DNA of 21,430 bases. Source: Thermoplasmata archaeon M9B2D (lineage in GTDB: Archaea > Thermoplasmatota > E2 > DHVEG-1). The stretch lies in NCBI GenBank assembly GCA_002900555.1, contig MUGD01000047.1, forward strand, positions 1-21,430, given 5' to 3'. The notes under the pieces were generated by a model. That model searched no databases. It worked only from the letters and a program-made list of their open reading frames with translations, and was not told the origin of the DNA. Position numbers and translations under genes: made by a program. This document shows, piece after piece, positions 13,727 to 21,430 of the stretch; the stretch's first letter is position 1, and each line of letters opens with the position of its first letter.

Positions 13727-16700
13727 TCAAGTTTTACTAAATTGCCACCAGGCTTCCAGGTCTGTCTCATCATTCGTTCTGAGGATGTTTCCTTCGGGGT
13801 CTTGGAACGCTGCGTACACACGATACAAACCAGATCCATGGGTCAAATCTGATGCTCTCACCTGTCCATTGAAGATGGTGTCAAGTCCCAGTTGACTACT
13901 ACTGTTAATGGTCCGTGGTGTGGTCTCATTGACCGTGTCATTATCCACGATCCAGCTCTCCAGAGTCTCATTGTAATACTGCACCTGCATCAACAAATAT
14001 CCGTTGATATCCGTAGACCCAGTGTTCATGATCTTTGACTGGTTCCGGTAATAAATCACCAGCTTCGGCGGGTATGAAAAAATGAAATCTTTTGAATATA
14101 CGCTCACAAATTCATTCCCTGTCGGTGCTGTTCCGCTGATATCCCTGCCGCTCCGCAAACATAATTTAGTCAGTCCTGTTGTGTTAATCCAGGTGAGATT
14201 AGTCAGGGAAATCGCGTTATACCCACTTATGAGATCTGCGGTGTTCAGTGATCCTCCGTTCCCTAGATAACAAGTTTTATCGTAATCACCGGGTTGTACG
14301 GGATCATGGGGATAGGTTGGTTGACCATTTTGAATTGTGATGTCGAAATCCGCTGTCGAATAATCAGTTCTCTTGTAGAGGGAGAGGGTTGCGTTGTCAA
14401 GATACGCATTTGAGGGCAACGAGGACGTGTTGAAATGTACGAACCCTCGATAGATGTACGAGGTGGTCTTGAATTTATACTGTCCGATAGTGATGAAATC
14501 CGCTGCATACACCGTGAGCGTCGGATCAATCGCCACCGGGAACATCATCGTATTCAAATCAGTGACCTTCAACCCGGAAAGCAGATAGGTGTTGCCGTTA
14601 ATATGGATGATGCGATAGGTGAGTTTGTGTCGCATAGACTCGTTGTTCATCTCATAGACTTCACCAAGCGGCAATGCGCATCTGAACTGCCCGAGGACAT
14701 CCCTGAACTCAACCCCTATGTCAGAGATGGTGACATTCCCATCAAGCACCCCAGAACCATTGTAGAGGTTAAGGCTCTGGTAATCTAGTTTGGTGATGAA
14801 TACAAGATAGGAGCTTGCATCGTTAAGCCCATACTGTGATGGAGGGTGGTTCTGTAACATGGTCTTTGTCGTGTTACTCAAGATGATTTCTTCCTTAAGT
14901 CCGGTATTGCCGTAGCTCCAGATCACATCGGCTCCGGTGAATACACCTGGATATGTGATGGAATAGTCATTGGTTTGGCCTTGGCTGCTTTGCACGTTCT
15001 GCAGGTACTGGTACGTCCAGTTGCTCTGGGGATCAACATAGCCGACACCCACCAGTTTACTTCTGATAGCATGGATAGTGGGATCATCAGAACGGTTGTA
15101 GGTGAACGCTACAGGCCAGTCAAGCTGTGCATTGGATTTGAAATACACGCCGTACAACCCACGATCATTTCCACTCCGATATCCATAGACGTACGCTGGA
15201 TGATCACCAGTGAGCGAACTAAAGGTAGCGTTAATTGGTATCCACGTCCCATTCTCCCCTTGGTAATTCACAGGTCCGGTAGAGACCTCCAGGATGTTCT
15301 GTCCCGTGATTGCATCATAGTACTTATCCCAAGTGAGCCCCCGTGCAACCACCATATAGTTCTCTGGCGGGTTTGGTGGATCCGTGATGTTAATGTAATC
15401 ATCACCCGTATAACTGTTCTGAAGGGTGGCGATGCTCATGGAGGCATCCGCAGAGACATGGAAATGATGCCCACTGCTACTGTTGCTGTTGTTGGAGTGA
15501 TCCATCGCCCAGAGAGTATAATTGTACTGACCGGCCAGCCAAACATCCATAAAGACGTATTGGTAGGAATCCCCTGTGACATGCGTCATCGTGTAATTCC
15601 CGTGTGTTTCATCCGGGTACGTAATGTTCACGTTCACGGTATTAACGCCGGAACCCGTATCAGTCACGTTCGCGGTAATCGTCAGGTTGTACCCGAAACC
15701 CACGGTAGACGGTGATGCAAAAACCCCTATAATCTGCGGATCAAAGTCTATGGTGATTGTTCGCGTCTCAGTCTGGCTCATGTTTCCCGAGGTGTCCACC
15801 GCATGCCCGTAAAACAAATAATCTCCCTCTGTCAGACCCGTGAAATTATGATATAGCCTGAAGAGCCCGTTGTTGTAAGAGGCGTTGATCTCCTCACGGG
15901 ATACGGCTCGGTTGTAGAGCTGCAGCTCATCAAGCATCCCCGCAAAATAACACCACCCTGAAGTCTGCCCATCATACGCAAGACACGTATGTTGCGTGTT
16001 CGTAATGTTATAGGAAGAGATCCACTTGCTTTTCGTATCAAAAACACCATCGACATACAGGGAATAATACCCGTCATCATGCACATATGCGAGATGATGC
16101 CAGTCTCCATCTGTCACATCAACAGTCCCCTCTACCTCCACATACTCCTCTGATGATTGAGCCGCATAAAGATACGCGCCGTCAACAACACCAAAACCAT
16201 ATCCCTTCCAGTCCTCCTGTCCAGGCTGGTTCGTCAGAATCACCCCGTTCCCTTGATAAGAGGAGACATCGCTTTTCTCCCAGACCATGAATGTGAAATC
16301 CCCCGTCCCCAGATCAAGGCTGCTGCTGTTTCCAAGATCCACGTAATCCGCTTCTCCGTTGAACAGTACCCCGTTTCCATACCTCCCTGCTCTGATATTT
16401 TCAGGATTCATGGTACTACAGAATCTCCCGAAGTTCCCATAGCTGGAGTTATCATAGACTCCTGTCGTATTGTACACGTCCATAGGCCAGTAGCCCTTGA
16501 GGCTGCAGTTCCAGTCGATGAACGCGGAGGTGCTCAGAGGATCAAGAACAGTGACATTCACCATCACCCAGTTCCGATTCTCAATCATATTATGGGGCGG
16601 AGTAGGAGAGTCAAAATAAAGCAAGGGGACGATCATGGAGAAGTTCCCTGAGGTGCTGTTGGTGTTGTTCTCTATGTCGGTCACCCAGATCGTGAAGTTA

Positions 16701-19700
16701 AAGTATCCGTTTTGTGAGGTGTTCCCCATAGTGTAGATGAAGATGTTGTCTACGACCTCCGTCATGGTATAATTCCCTGTGGTGCCGTTCGGGGTGGTGA
16801 TGTTCACGGTGACACTGGACAGGTTTCTATCCGTGGCTATGATTTCCGCGATGATGGCCGCCTCTGAATTAGGGGGGAGCACCCCTGGTCCTTGCACAGA
16901 GGGGATCTCTGGAAGCACAGGTTCGGAGGAGATACGCAGGATGACATAGTCAACATCAATGTTGTTTTCACTGTCTTTGACTGTTAAAGTGACGTTATAC
17001 ACGCCCTCCACGTCAAAGGAGTGGTTGACGATGCTTTCATAGGAGATGGTGCCATCGTCGAAATCCCAGGTGATGTTGGTGACGGTGTTGCCGGTTTTAG
17101 CCTTGGAGGTATTGCGGAAGGATATCACCGTGTTTGGTGCTGCACCATGGTAATAACTTAGATTGAAATCGGAGTCAAGATCGGAGACACGCACATGGAT
17201 AAAGGTACTTCCCGTTAGCTGGGTGGCTTCATCGGTGACGTTGAAGGTGACGTTATAGACCCCCAGGTCTGTGTAGGTATGGGTCGGGTTCTGCTCTGTG
17301 CTGTGTCTGGATTGTGATTGATCATGGAAGTCCCATTCAAATAGATGGGATTGCCCACCGGAGAGCAGCCCGTAGAATTGATGAGACGAACCGTTCACCA
17401 CGTGGATTACTCGTTCTTGATGGGTTTGCTGTTGCTTGGAGATACTACACCAAGGTGTGACCTGTACTTCTAAGATTTCAGAGTAACCAGATTCGTACGG
17501 ATGCCAGAGTGTTGAATATTCATCGTAGGCCTTCACACTGATTTGATGGCGCCCCAATATTGAATATCGGTGAGTTTTGTTGAAGTAGTCTGTATCACTT
17601 AACGAAGTAGGTGTATAGATGTTTGGAAATGTATCGTAATTCCAGAACCATTTCTGACCGATGCGATCATTGTTCGGATCAGGTGACGTAGAATTCCAAT
17701 AACCTTTTTGCCATCGTTTAACTGATATTGGACCATCTGGCTTGGTTGGAGTGATAGGAGGATCATTACCCCGGGGCTTAAGAAACATGCTGTTTGATGT
17801 TTCTGTTTCCTCCGGGGTATCATATAGATGTGGCCAGATGATGACATCTATTCTTCCTGTGGAATTATACAACTTGAGTGTGAGTGTGTGGTACCCCGCG
17901 GGTTTATCTGGCGGAAGGGTGACATTGATTGTGTAATTAATCGTCTCGTCTGTTACGATGTAGTCTTGTGTCATGGTATGTGCAATGGTATAGGGGAAAA
18001 AATCTCGTCGTAATTCTGCTTTTATGCGTACCATGTCGTGTGGTAATATTGATTGTATCGGCATGGTTGCGGTGATGGTGTCCAACTCACTGTCCTTGTC
18101 ATCTGGTGAATCTGTTCTGGTGTAGGTTATGGTTCCATCAAACTGGCAGTCTGGATTGACTGTGAAATATTTCGTCACGTTCCATGCCATTTCGAATGTC
18201 ACGTTTGTGTCGTTTCGATCAATGTACTGAAGTGAATCACCTTCGGTGTAATTTTCACCTACCTGGTGATGTCCACCCCATTTTCCGCTGTTTTTTCCGC
18301 TTTTTTCGAACAATATTGTATCACACACATCGTTCCAGACAAAATCCTCCGCTGCTACAGGAATGAACAGTGGCGCCTTGGCAGCAAACCCATATAAATA
18401 ATCTGTTTTTTTTTCGTAGTTAGTCTGGCGTTCGATTTCCTGGAGAATGGGTTTAATGGTAAGGAGTCTGTTTGTGATCAACCCAAAAGTATGTTTCACG
18501 TTTGGTGGATAATGGAAGCCAAGCTGATCAAAACCGATCCAGGCGATAAAATTATATTTCCCTGGGCCGGTACCCTGCGGGTGGCTGTCGACGTAATGCT
18601 GGGCGCCTCGCATCCCGTACTCCTCCCCGGTAGTGAATAGAAAGGTGAGGTTGTATTTCGGGGTGATGTTATTGTCGTTGAAGTATTTCGCGATCCCGAG
18701 CAGGATGGCTCCGCCAACACCACTATCGCCAGGAGTTTCACCCCACCATCCATCATAGCGGTTCCCGAGTACGAAAATAGCATCGTTAGGACTATGAGTG
18801 ATGTTTCGATAGGCGACCACGTTACTGCTGTTGACCCCGGGGTTTTCGTTGGTCTGCTTTCGGAACTGCTGTTGGATAAATCCAGTCACGGTGACATCTA
18901 TGTTATTCGTAATAGCAGTAATAATGTGTTTCCCAAGTGTCCGGTTTATGGAGAAGATGGGGAGTGCATAGCGATTCCTGTAGTACTTTTGACCAAGGGT
19001 GCCGAACCAGTTCCAGCCTCGCACTGTGTGGGTCATTACATGGGTAGAGTCGTTAACGCCTGACATAATGATTCCTTTGCAATGTCCATCCAAACTCCAT
19101 TTTTTCGCTCTTCTCATTACTTTACTGTAATCGCCCTCTTTACTGAGTTGGACAATAATCACGTAGTCGGGTCCGGGGCAACATGATGCATTGCTGTAGT
19201 TCGAGAAAATGAGGATTTCGCTGTGTAGGAAATTATCGACAGTATAGTTTGAGCCGTTTTTGATCTCTGAGAGCACCTTTATGAAATTGCTGTCAGTACC
19301 GTTCAGTCTGGCTATCGAGCAATTGAATAGCGAGCTGTTCTGGAATGTGTATGTTTTTGTGCTGTTTTCAATGAGGATGATTCCTTCTGAATCTGAGAGG
19401 TTCTGGATTTTTTCTTCCGATGCGGGTTCTTCCTTTAGGATGAAAACGACGTCGTGGTTCTCAGGGAGGGGGTCTGTGGTGTTCAGAAATACAGCTTGCC
19501 CATCAAGCTCGTTGTAGGTGTTGAGAAATTCACAGGATACCTCCCTGAAATCCTGGATTAACCCGCCGTTCCAGAGTGATCTGATTCGTACTTCTGCATC
19601 GGTAAAACCAAAAGTATTAGTAAGCCAACTTTCATTAAGGGCACCTCCTTCTTTCCAGGGAATCATTCCAATACCGATGGGAAACATCTCGCTGTATGAT

Positions 19701-20143
19701 AATTCCTTATAGAGATCACCATTTTCAGAAATGGTGAGACCGTAATCTTTGATGATGATCTTGCTGGAGTATTGCTTTGGTCGTAAGCTGTTTATATATC
19801 CAATGGTGAGGTTCGTATAACCAGTAAGACCACAGGGATTATCAGTGATACCCATATTTGGCCATAAAATAGTATCTCTCGTATAGTTCTCTCCTGCGGT
19901 TGCCCAAGCCCGACCTTTCGGGATACCATTTCCACCATTCTGGGACCAATTTACTTTGCGTATCACATTCGCAAATTCTTGAACCTGAAACCAAACCCAG
20001 TCATAATCAAGATTTACACATCCGACTCCTTGTTGTCCTCCACCGCTCGCCTCAACTTTCACCGTGTCTGAAAATAAAACCATGCTCGTGGTACTCGAGA
20101 TCAGCAGCATACAAACGACGATACCAACTATTTTCTTTCTCAC
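13727..20143 (-). CDS. Giant secreted multidomain protein: PA/M28 peptidase, PKD, LamG, DNRLRE-type module
   Basis: This 2138-residue protein has a signal peptide (residues 1-32). The domains I can place are: a unique N-terminal region (35-220); a PA-like segment inside 310-430; an M28 aminopeptidase-like domain (about 440-660) with D464, D473, GEEYG (506-510), GFDQLG (537-542) and HH (625-626), but Arg462 where the first zinc-ligand His belongs; PKD domains at about 900-985 and 988-1072; an Ig-like module (1085-1171); LamG (about 1213-1425); a second copy of the Ig-like module (1468-1563); a beta-rich region ending AIDPT (1871-1875); a DNRLRE-like domain (about 1878-2032); and a short C-terminal domain. 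By hand count there are about 75 N-x-S/T sequons, which suggests a glycosylated surface protein. I see no C-terminal anchor. The start is GTG 20143, set by GGGAGG (20151-20156). It is probably an adhesin or binding protein, and its peptidase activity is doubtful. Confidence 0.85.
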   Translation of the reverse strand: MRKKIVGIVVCMLLISSTTSMVLFSDTVKVEASGGGQQGVGCVNLDYDWVWFQVQEFANVIRKVNWSQNGGNGIPKGRAWATAGENYTRDTILWPNMGITDNPCGLTGYTNLTIGYINSLRPKQYSSKIIIKDYGLTISENGDLYKELSYSEMFPIGIGMIPWKEGGALNESWLTNTFGFTDAEVRIRSLWNGGLIQDFREVSCEFLNTYNELDGQAVFLNTTDPLPENHDVVFILKEEPASEEKIQNLSDSEGIILIENSTKTYTFQNSSLFNCSIARLNGTDSNFIKVLSEIKNGSNYTVDNFLHSEILIFSNYSNASCCPGPDYVIIVQLSKEGDYSKVMRRAKKWSLDGHCKGIIMSGVNDSTHVMTHTVRGWNWFGTLGQKYYRNRYALPIFSINRTLGKHIITAITNNIDVTVTGFIQQQFRKQTNENPGVNSSNVVAYRNITHSPNDAIFVLGNRYDGWWGETPGDSGVGGAILLGIAKYFNDNNITPKYNLTFLFTTGEEYGMRGAQHYVDSHPQGTGPGKYNFIAWIGFDQLGFHYPPNVKHTFGLITNRLLTIKPILQEIERQTNYEKKTDYLYGFAAKAPLFIPVAAEDFVWNDVCDTILFEKSGKNSGKWGGHHQVGENYTEGDSLQYIDRNDTNVTFEMAWNVTKYFTVNPDCQFDGTITYTRTDSPDDKDSELDTITATMPIQSILPHDMVRIKAELRRDFFPYTIAHTMTQDYIVTDETINYTINVTLPPDKPAGYHTLTLKLYNSTGRIDVIIWPHLYDTPEETETSNSMFLKPRGNDPPITPTKPDGPISVKRWQKGYWNSTSPDPNNDRIGQKWFWNYDTFPNIYTPTSLSDTDYFNKTHRYSILGRHQISVKAYDEYSTLWHPYESGYSEILEVQVTPWCSISKQQQTHQERVIHVVNGSSHQFYGLLSGGQSHLFEWDFHDQSQSRHSTEQNPTHTYTDLGVYNVTFNVTDEATQLTGSTFIHVRVSDLDSDFNLSYYHGAAPNTVISFRNTSKAKTGNTVTNITWDFDDGTISYESIVNHSFDVEGVYNVTLTVKDSENNIDVDYVILRISSEPVLPEIPSVQGPGVLPPNSEAAIIAEIIATDRNLSSVTVNITTPNGTTGNYTMTEVVDNIFIYTMGNTSQNGYFNFTIWVTDIENNTNSTSGNFSMIVPLLYFDSPTPPHNMIENRNWVMVNVTVLDPLSTSAFIDWNCSLKGYWPMDVYNTTGVYDNSSYGNFGRFCSTMNPENIRAGRYGNGVLFNGEADYVDLGNSSSLDLGTGDFTFMVWEKSDVSSYQGNGVILTNQPGQEDWKGYGFGVVDGAYLYAAQSSEEYVEVEGTVDVTDGDWHHLAYVHDDGYYSLYVDGVFDTKSKWISSYNITNTQHTCLAYDGQTSGWCYFAGMLDELQLYNRAVSREEINASYNNGLFRLYHNFTGLTEGDYLFYGHAVDTSGNMSQTETRTITIDFDPQIIGVFASPSTVGFGYNLTITANVTDTGSGVNTVNVNITYPDETHGNYTMTHVTGDSYQYVFMDVWLAGQYNYTLWAMDHSNNSNSSSGHHFHVSADASMSIATLQNSYTGDDYINITDPPNPPENYMVVARGLTWDKYYDAITGQNILEVSTGPVNYQGENGTWIPINATFSSLTGDHPAYVYGYRSGNDRGLYGVYFKSNAQLDWPVAFTYNRSDDPTIHAIRSKLVGVGYVDPQSNWTYQYLQNVQSSQGQTNDYSITYPGVFTGADVIWSYGNTGLKEEIILSNTTKTMLQNHPPSQYGLNDASSYLVFITKLDYQSLNLYNGSGVLDGNVTISDIGVEFRDVLGQFRCALPLGEVYEMNNESMRHKLTYRIIHINGNTYLLSGLKVTDLNTMMFPVAIDPTLTVYAADFITIGQYKFKTTSYIYRGFVHFNTSSLPSNAYLDNATLSLYKRTDYSTADFDITIQNGQPTYPHDPVQPGDYDKTCYLGNGGSLNTADLISGYNAISLTNLTWINTTGLTKLCLRSGRDISGTAPTGNEFVSVYSKDFIFSYPPKLVIYYRNQSKIMNTGSTDINGYLLMQVQYYNETLESWIVDNDTVNETTPRTINSSSQLGLDTIFNGQVRASDLTHGSGLYRVYAAFQDPEGNILRTNDETDLEAWWQFSKT

Positions 20144-20150
20144 TTCATAA

Positions 20151-20156
20151 CCTCCC
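20151..20156 (-). promoter_or_regulatory. Shine-Dalgarno site fixing the GTG start
   Basis: GGGAGG on the minus strand lies seven bases before GTG 20143. An ATG at 20148 is only two bases from it and begins a two-codon frame (ATG AAG TGA) whose stop overlaps the GTG start, so the GTG is the real start. Confidence 0.6.
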
Positions 20157-20241
20157 TATTACCCATTGGTTCTATGAATCACCGATTAATTCTTAATACT
20201 TTCCATTATTTTAAAAAATAGAGATTATATGTGAACTAATT

Positions 20242-20267
20242 AGCAATATATATATATATATGTTGCT
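20242..20267. repeat. (AT)8 tract in a near-palindrome, divergent promoter region
   Basis: Within the 194-base gap between the giant gene (minus) and the propeller gene (plus), AGCAA and TTGCT flank a run of alternating A and T (20246-20261). The element is AT-rich and nearly symmetric, so it could serve as a TATA region in either direction or form a cruciform. The plus gene begins about 75 bases away. The rest of the gap is AT-rich without a recognisable gene. Confidence 0.5.
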
Positions 20268-20337
20268 TAAAGAAGAGTTGATGGATGAAAAGATTTTTAA
20301 AGAAGAAATACGATATAATGATTGGGGAACTTAGAAG

Positions 20338-21430
20338 ATGAGATCATTATCGTGGATATTTACAACATTCTTGATTTGTATCAGCATCTGTTGTTCTATG
20401 GTAAATCCTTCTTTAAGCGAGAAAATTGAAGAAAGAATCTGTAATTATAATGATCAAATGATTATAGATTATAAGAATAATTGGTCTATAGATAAAAATA
20501 GTTCACTAAAAAATGTTGAGTTAGAGATTACCCGCCTCCCGCAAGAACAGACCACTATCATAAAATCGTATAATGGTTCAATAAGTGATGTAAAAGATGG
20601 CCCAATGGATAGTCCATGGCCGATGCTGAGTCATGATGCCTATCATACCGGTCGAAGCCTGTATAGCACGGTGAATAATTCTGGTGCGGAGCTCTGGCGA
20701 GATAAAGGCGACTGGGCAGGAGTCGTCTGGAGCTCTGCAGTCATCGATATCAATAACACTATTTACTATGGAACACTTGGAAAACAGCTCTTTGCACTCC
20801 ATCCAAACGGTACAAGAAAATGGCGTTATCATGCAACTGGTTTAATTTGGTGTACCCCTGCTTTAGCAGAAGACGGCACGCTGTATTTCACGACGGATGG
20901 TGGATATGGATATGTCCATGCGTTATACCCAAACGGCACAGAACGATGGGTGTACCATGATGGATATGATAGTGATTCCTCATCATCACCTGTAATCGGT
21001 GAGGATGGTACCATTTATTTTGGTAGTGATTTTAAAAAAATATATGCGATTAACCCTGATGGAACAGAAAAATGGCGGTATGTAACCGGTGATATTGTCA
21101 TGGGATCACCAGCGATTGCCAATGACGGGACACTCTACATTGGTTCTATGGACAGATATCTCTACGCGTTGTATCCGAATGGGACGCTTTGCTGGCGGTT
21201 CCACACCGGCGGTGAGATCAAAGGGTTCGCCTCCATCGCACCGGACGGCACCATCTATGTCCCCTCGTTCGACGGGTATCTCTACGCGTTGTATCCGAAT
21301 GGGACGATGAAATGGCGGGTGCCAACCGGAGGGAGCATTGCTGCCGCTGGCGTCGCCCTCGCAGAAAACGGGACGATCTACGTGGGCACGGAGCAGCTCC
21401 GGGCATTCCACCCGAATGGATCCTTGAAAT
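20338..21430 (+). CDS. Secreted PQQ-type beta-propeller protein, 3' end beyond window
   Basis: From ATG 20338 the frame is open to the right edge (364 codons). Residues 1-27 form a signal peptide (SWIFTTFLICISICC core). A spacer of about 65 residues follows, then SPWPMLSHDAYHTGRS (residues 92-107), the usual entry motif of outer-membrane BamB/PQQ-like propellers. After that come blades of about 40 residues of the form YLYAL-PNGT-KWR-TG-..SPAIA-DGTIY-GS. At least five blades are visible and none shows catalytic dehydrogenase residues. Such propellers usually act as binding scaffolds. The gene is divergent from the giant surface protein and may be co-expressed with it. The first 200 bases are clearly AT-richer than the blades. 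A 17-codon frame (20281-20334) ends just before it and is probably chance. Confidence 0.85.
   Translation, partial: MRSLSWIFTTFLICISICCSMVNPSLSEKIEERICNYNDQMIIDYKNNWSIDKNSSLKNVELEITRLPQEQTTIIKSYNGSISDVKDGPMDSPWPMLSHDAYHTGRSLYSTVNNSGAELWRDKGDWAGVVWSSAVIDINNTIYYGTLGKQLFALHPNGTRKWRYHATGLIWCTPALAEDGTLYFTTDGGYGYVHALYPNGTERWVYHDGYDSDSSSSPVIGEDGTIYFGSDFKKIYAINPDGTEKWRYVTGDIVMGSPAIANDGTLYIGSMDRYLYALYPNGTLCWRFHTGGEIKGFASIAPDGTIYVPSFDGYLYALYPNGTMKWRVPTGGSIAAAGVALAENGTIYVGTEQLRAFHPNGSLK
21157..21306 (+). repeat. Exact 30-base direct repeat in propeller blades
   Basis: Positions 21157-21186 and 21277-21306 are identical (encoding YLYALYPNGT) and are exactly 120 bases, one blade, apart. Other blades encode the same motif with different codons, so these two copies share recent history through duplication or gene conversion. 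Confidence 0.8.

Noticed and set aside
20281..20334. 17-codon frame just before the propeller gene, as a possible leader peptide
   Set aside because: There is no regulatory codon pattern or attenuator-like stem. It is short enough to occur by chance in AT-rich DNA.
1..21430. CRISPR array, prophage, insertion sequence, tRNA or rRNA gene, defence system
   Set aside because: I looked for spaced direct repeats, transposase or integrase motifs, cloverleaf elements and defence nucleases and saw none. The only exact repeats found are within the propeller gene.

Overview
The window looks like a chromosomal segment of an archaeon, most likely a Thermoplasmatota lineage such as the sediment group MBG-D/Thermoprofundales. 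The supports are archaeal-type TATA boxes about 25-30 bases before several start codons that have no ribosome binding site (leaderless genes), a transketolase split into two genes, a CxxC-x17-CxxC mini zinc protein, two paralogous winged-helix-like proteins resembling DUF6015, and several secreted proteins rich in N-x-S/T sequons. Lineage is inference; no rRNA or marker gene is present. I see no tRNA, rRNA, CRISPR array, insertion sequence or integrase. No gap without a gene reaches 300 bases.

Layout. 1-1062: the start of a fumarylacetoacetate-hydrolase-family gene running off the left edge (minus), a 57-residue two-helix membrane protein (plus) and a DUF6015-like protein (plus). 1078-5095: a secreted gingipain-type (C25) peptidase (minus), a 58-residue zinc protein (plus), a short cytoplasmic GH13 alpha-amylase-family enzyme (minus) and a glyoxalase/VOC protein (plus). 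5102-8314: an OPT-family oligopeptide transporter preceded on the same strand by a second, divergent C25-like peptidase. 8525-11284: a two-gene transketolase operon and a nitrilase-superfamily amidohydrolase (all minus). 11446-13592: a second DUF6015-like protein and formate-tetrahydrofolate ligase (plus). 13727-20143: one 2138-residue secreted multidomain protein (minus) with a PA/M28 peptidase region, two PKD domains, repeated Ig-like modules, a LamG domain and a DNRLRE-type module. 20338 to the right edge: a secreted PQQ-type beta-propeller protein, incomplete.

Function. The coherent theme is use of external protein: two C25-like proteases, an M28-containing surface protein and an oligopeptide transporter would cut and import peptides. 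The propeller and the giant protein look like cell-surface adhesion or binding proteins. The metabolic genes (transketolase, formate-THF ligase, amidohydrolase, amylase) are separate transcription units serving pentose, one-carbon, nitrogen and glucan metabolism.

The items most worth a second look are the M28 domain whose first metal-ligand His is replaced by Arg, the domain arrangement of the giant protein, the shared C-terminal peptide in the two DUF6015-like paralogues, and the unrecognised two-helix miniprotein.
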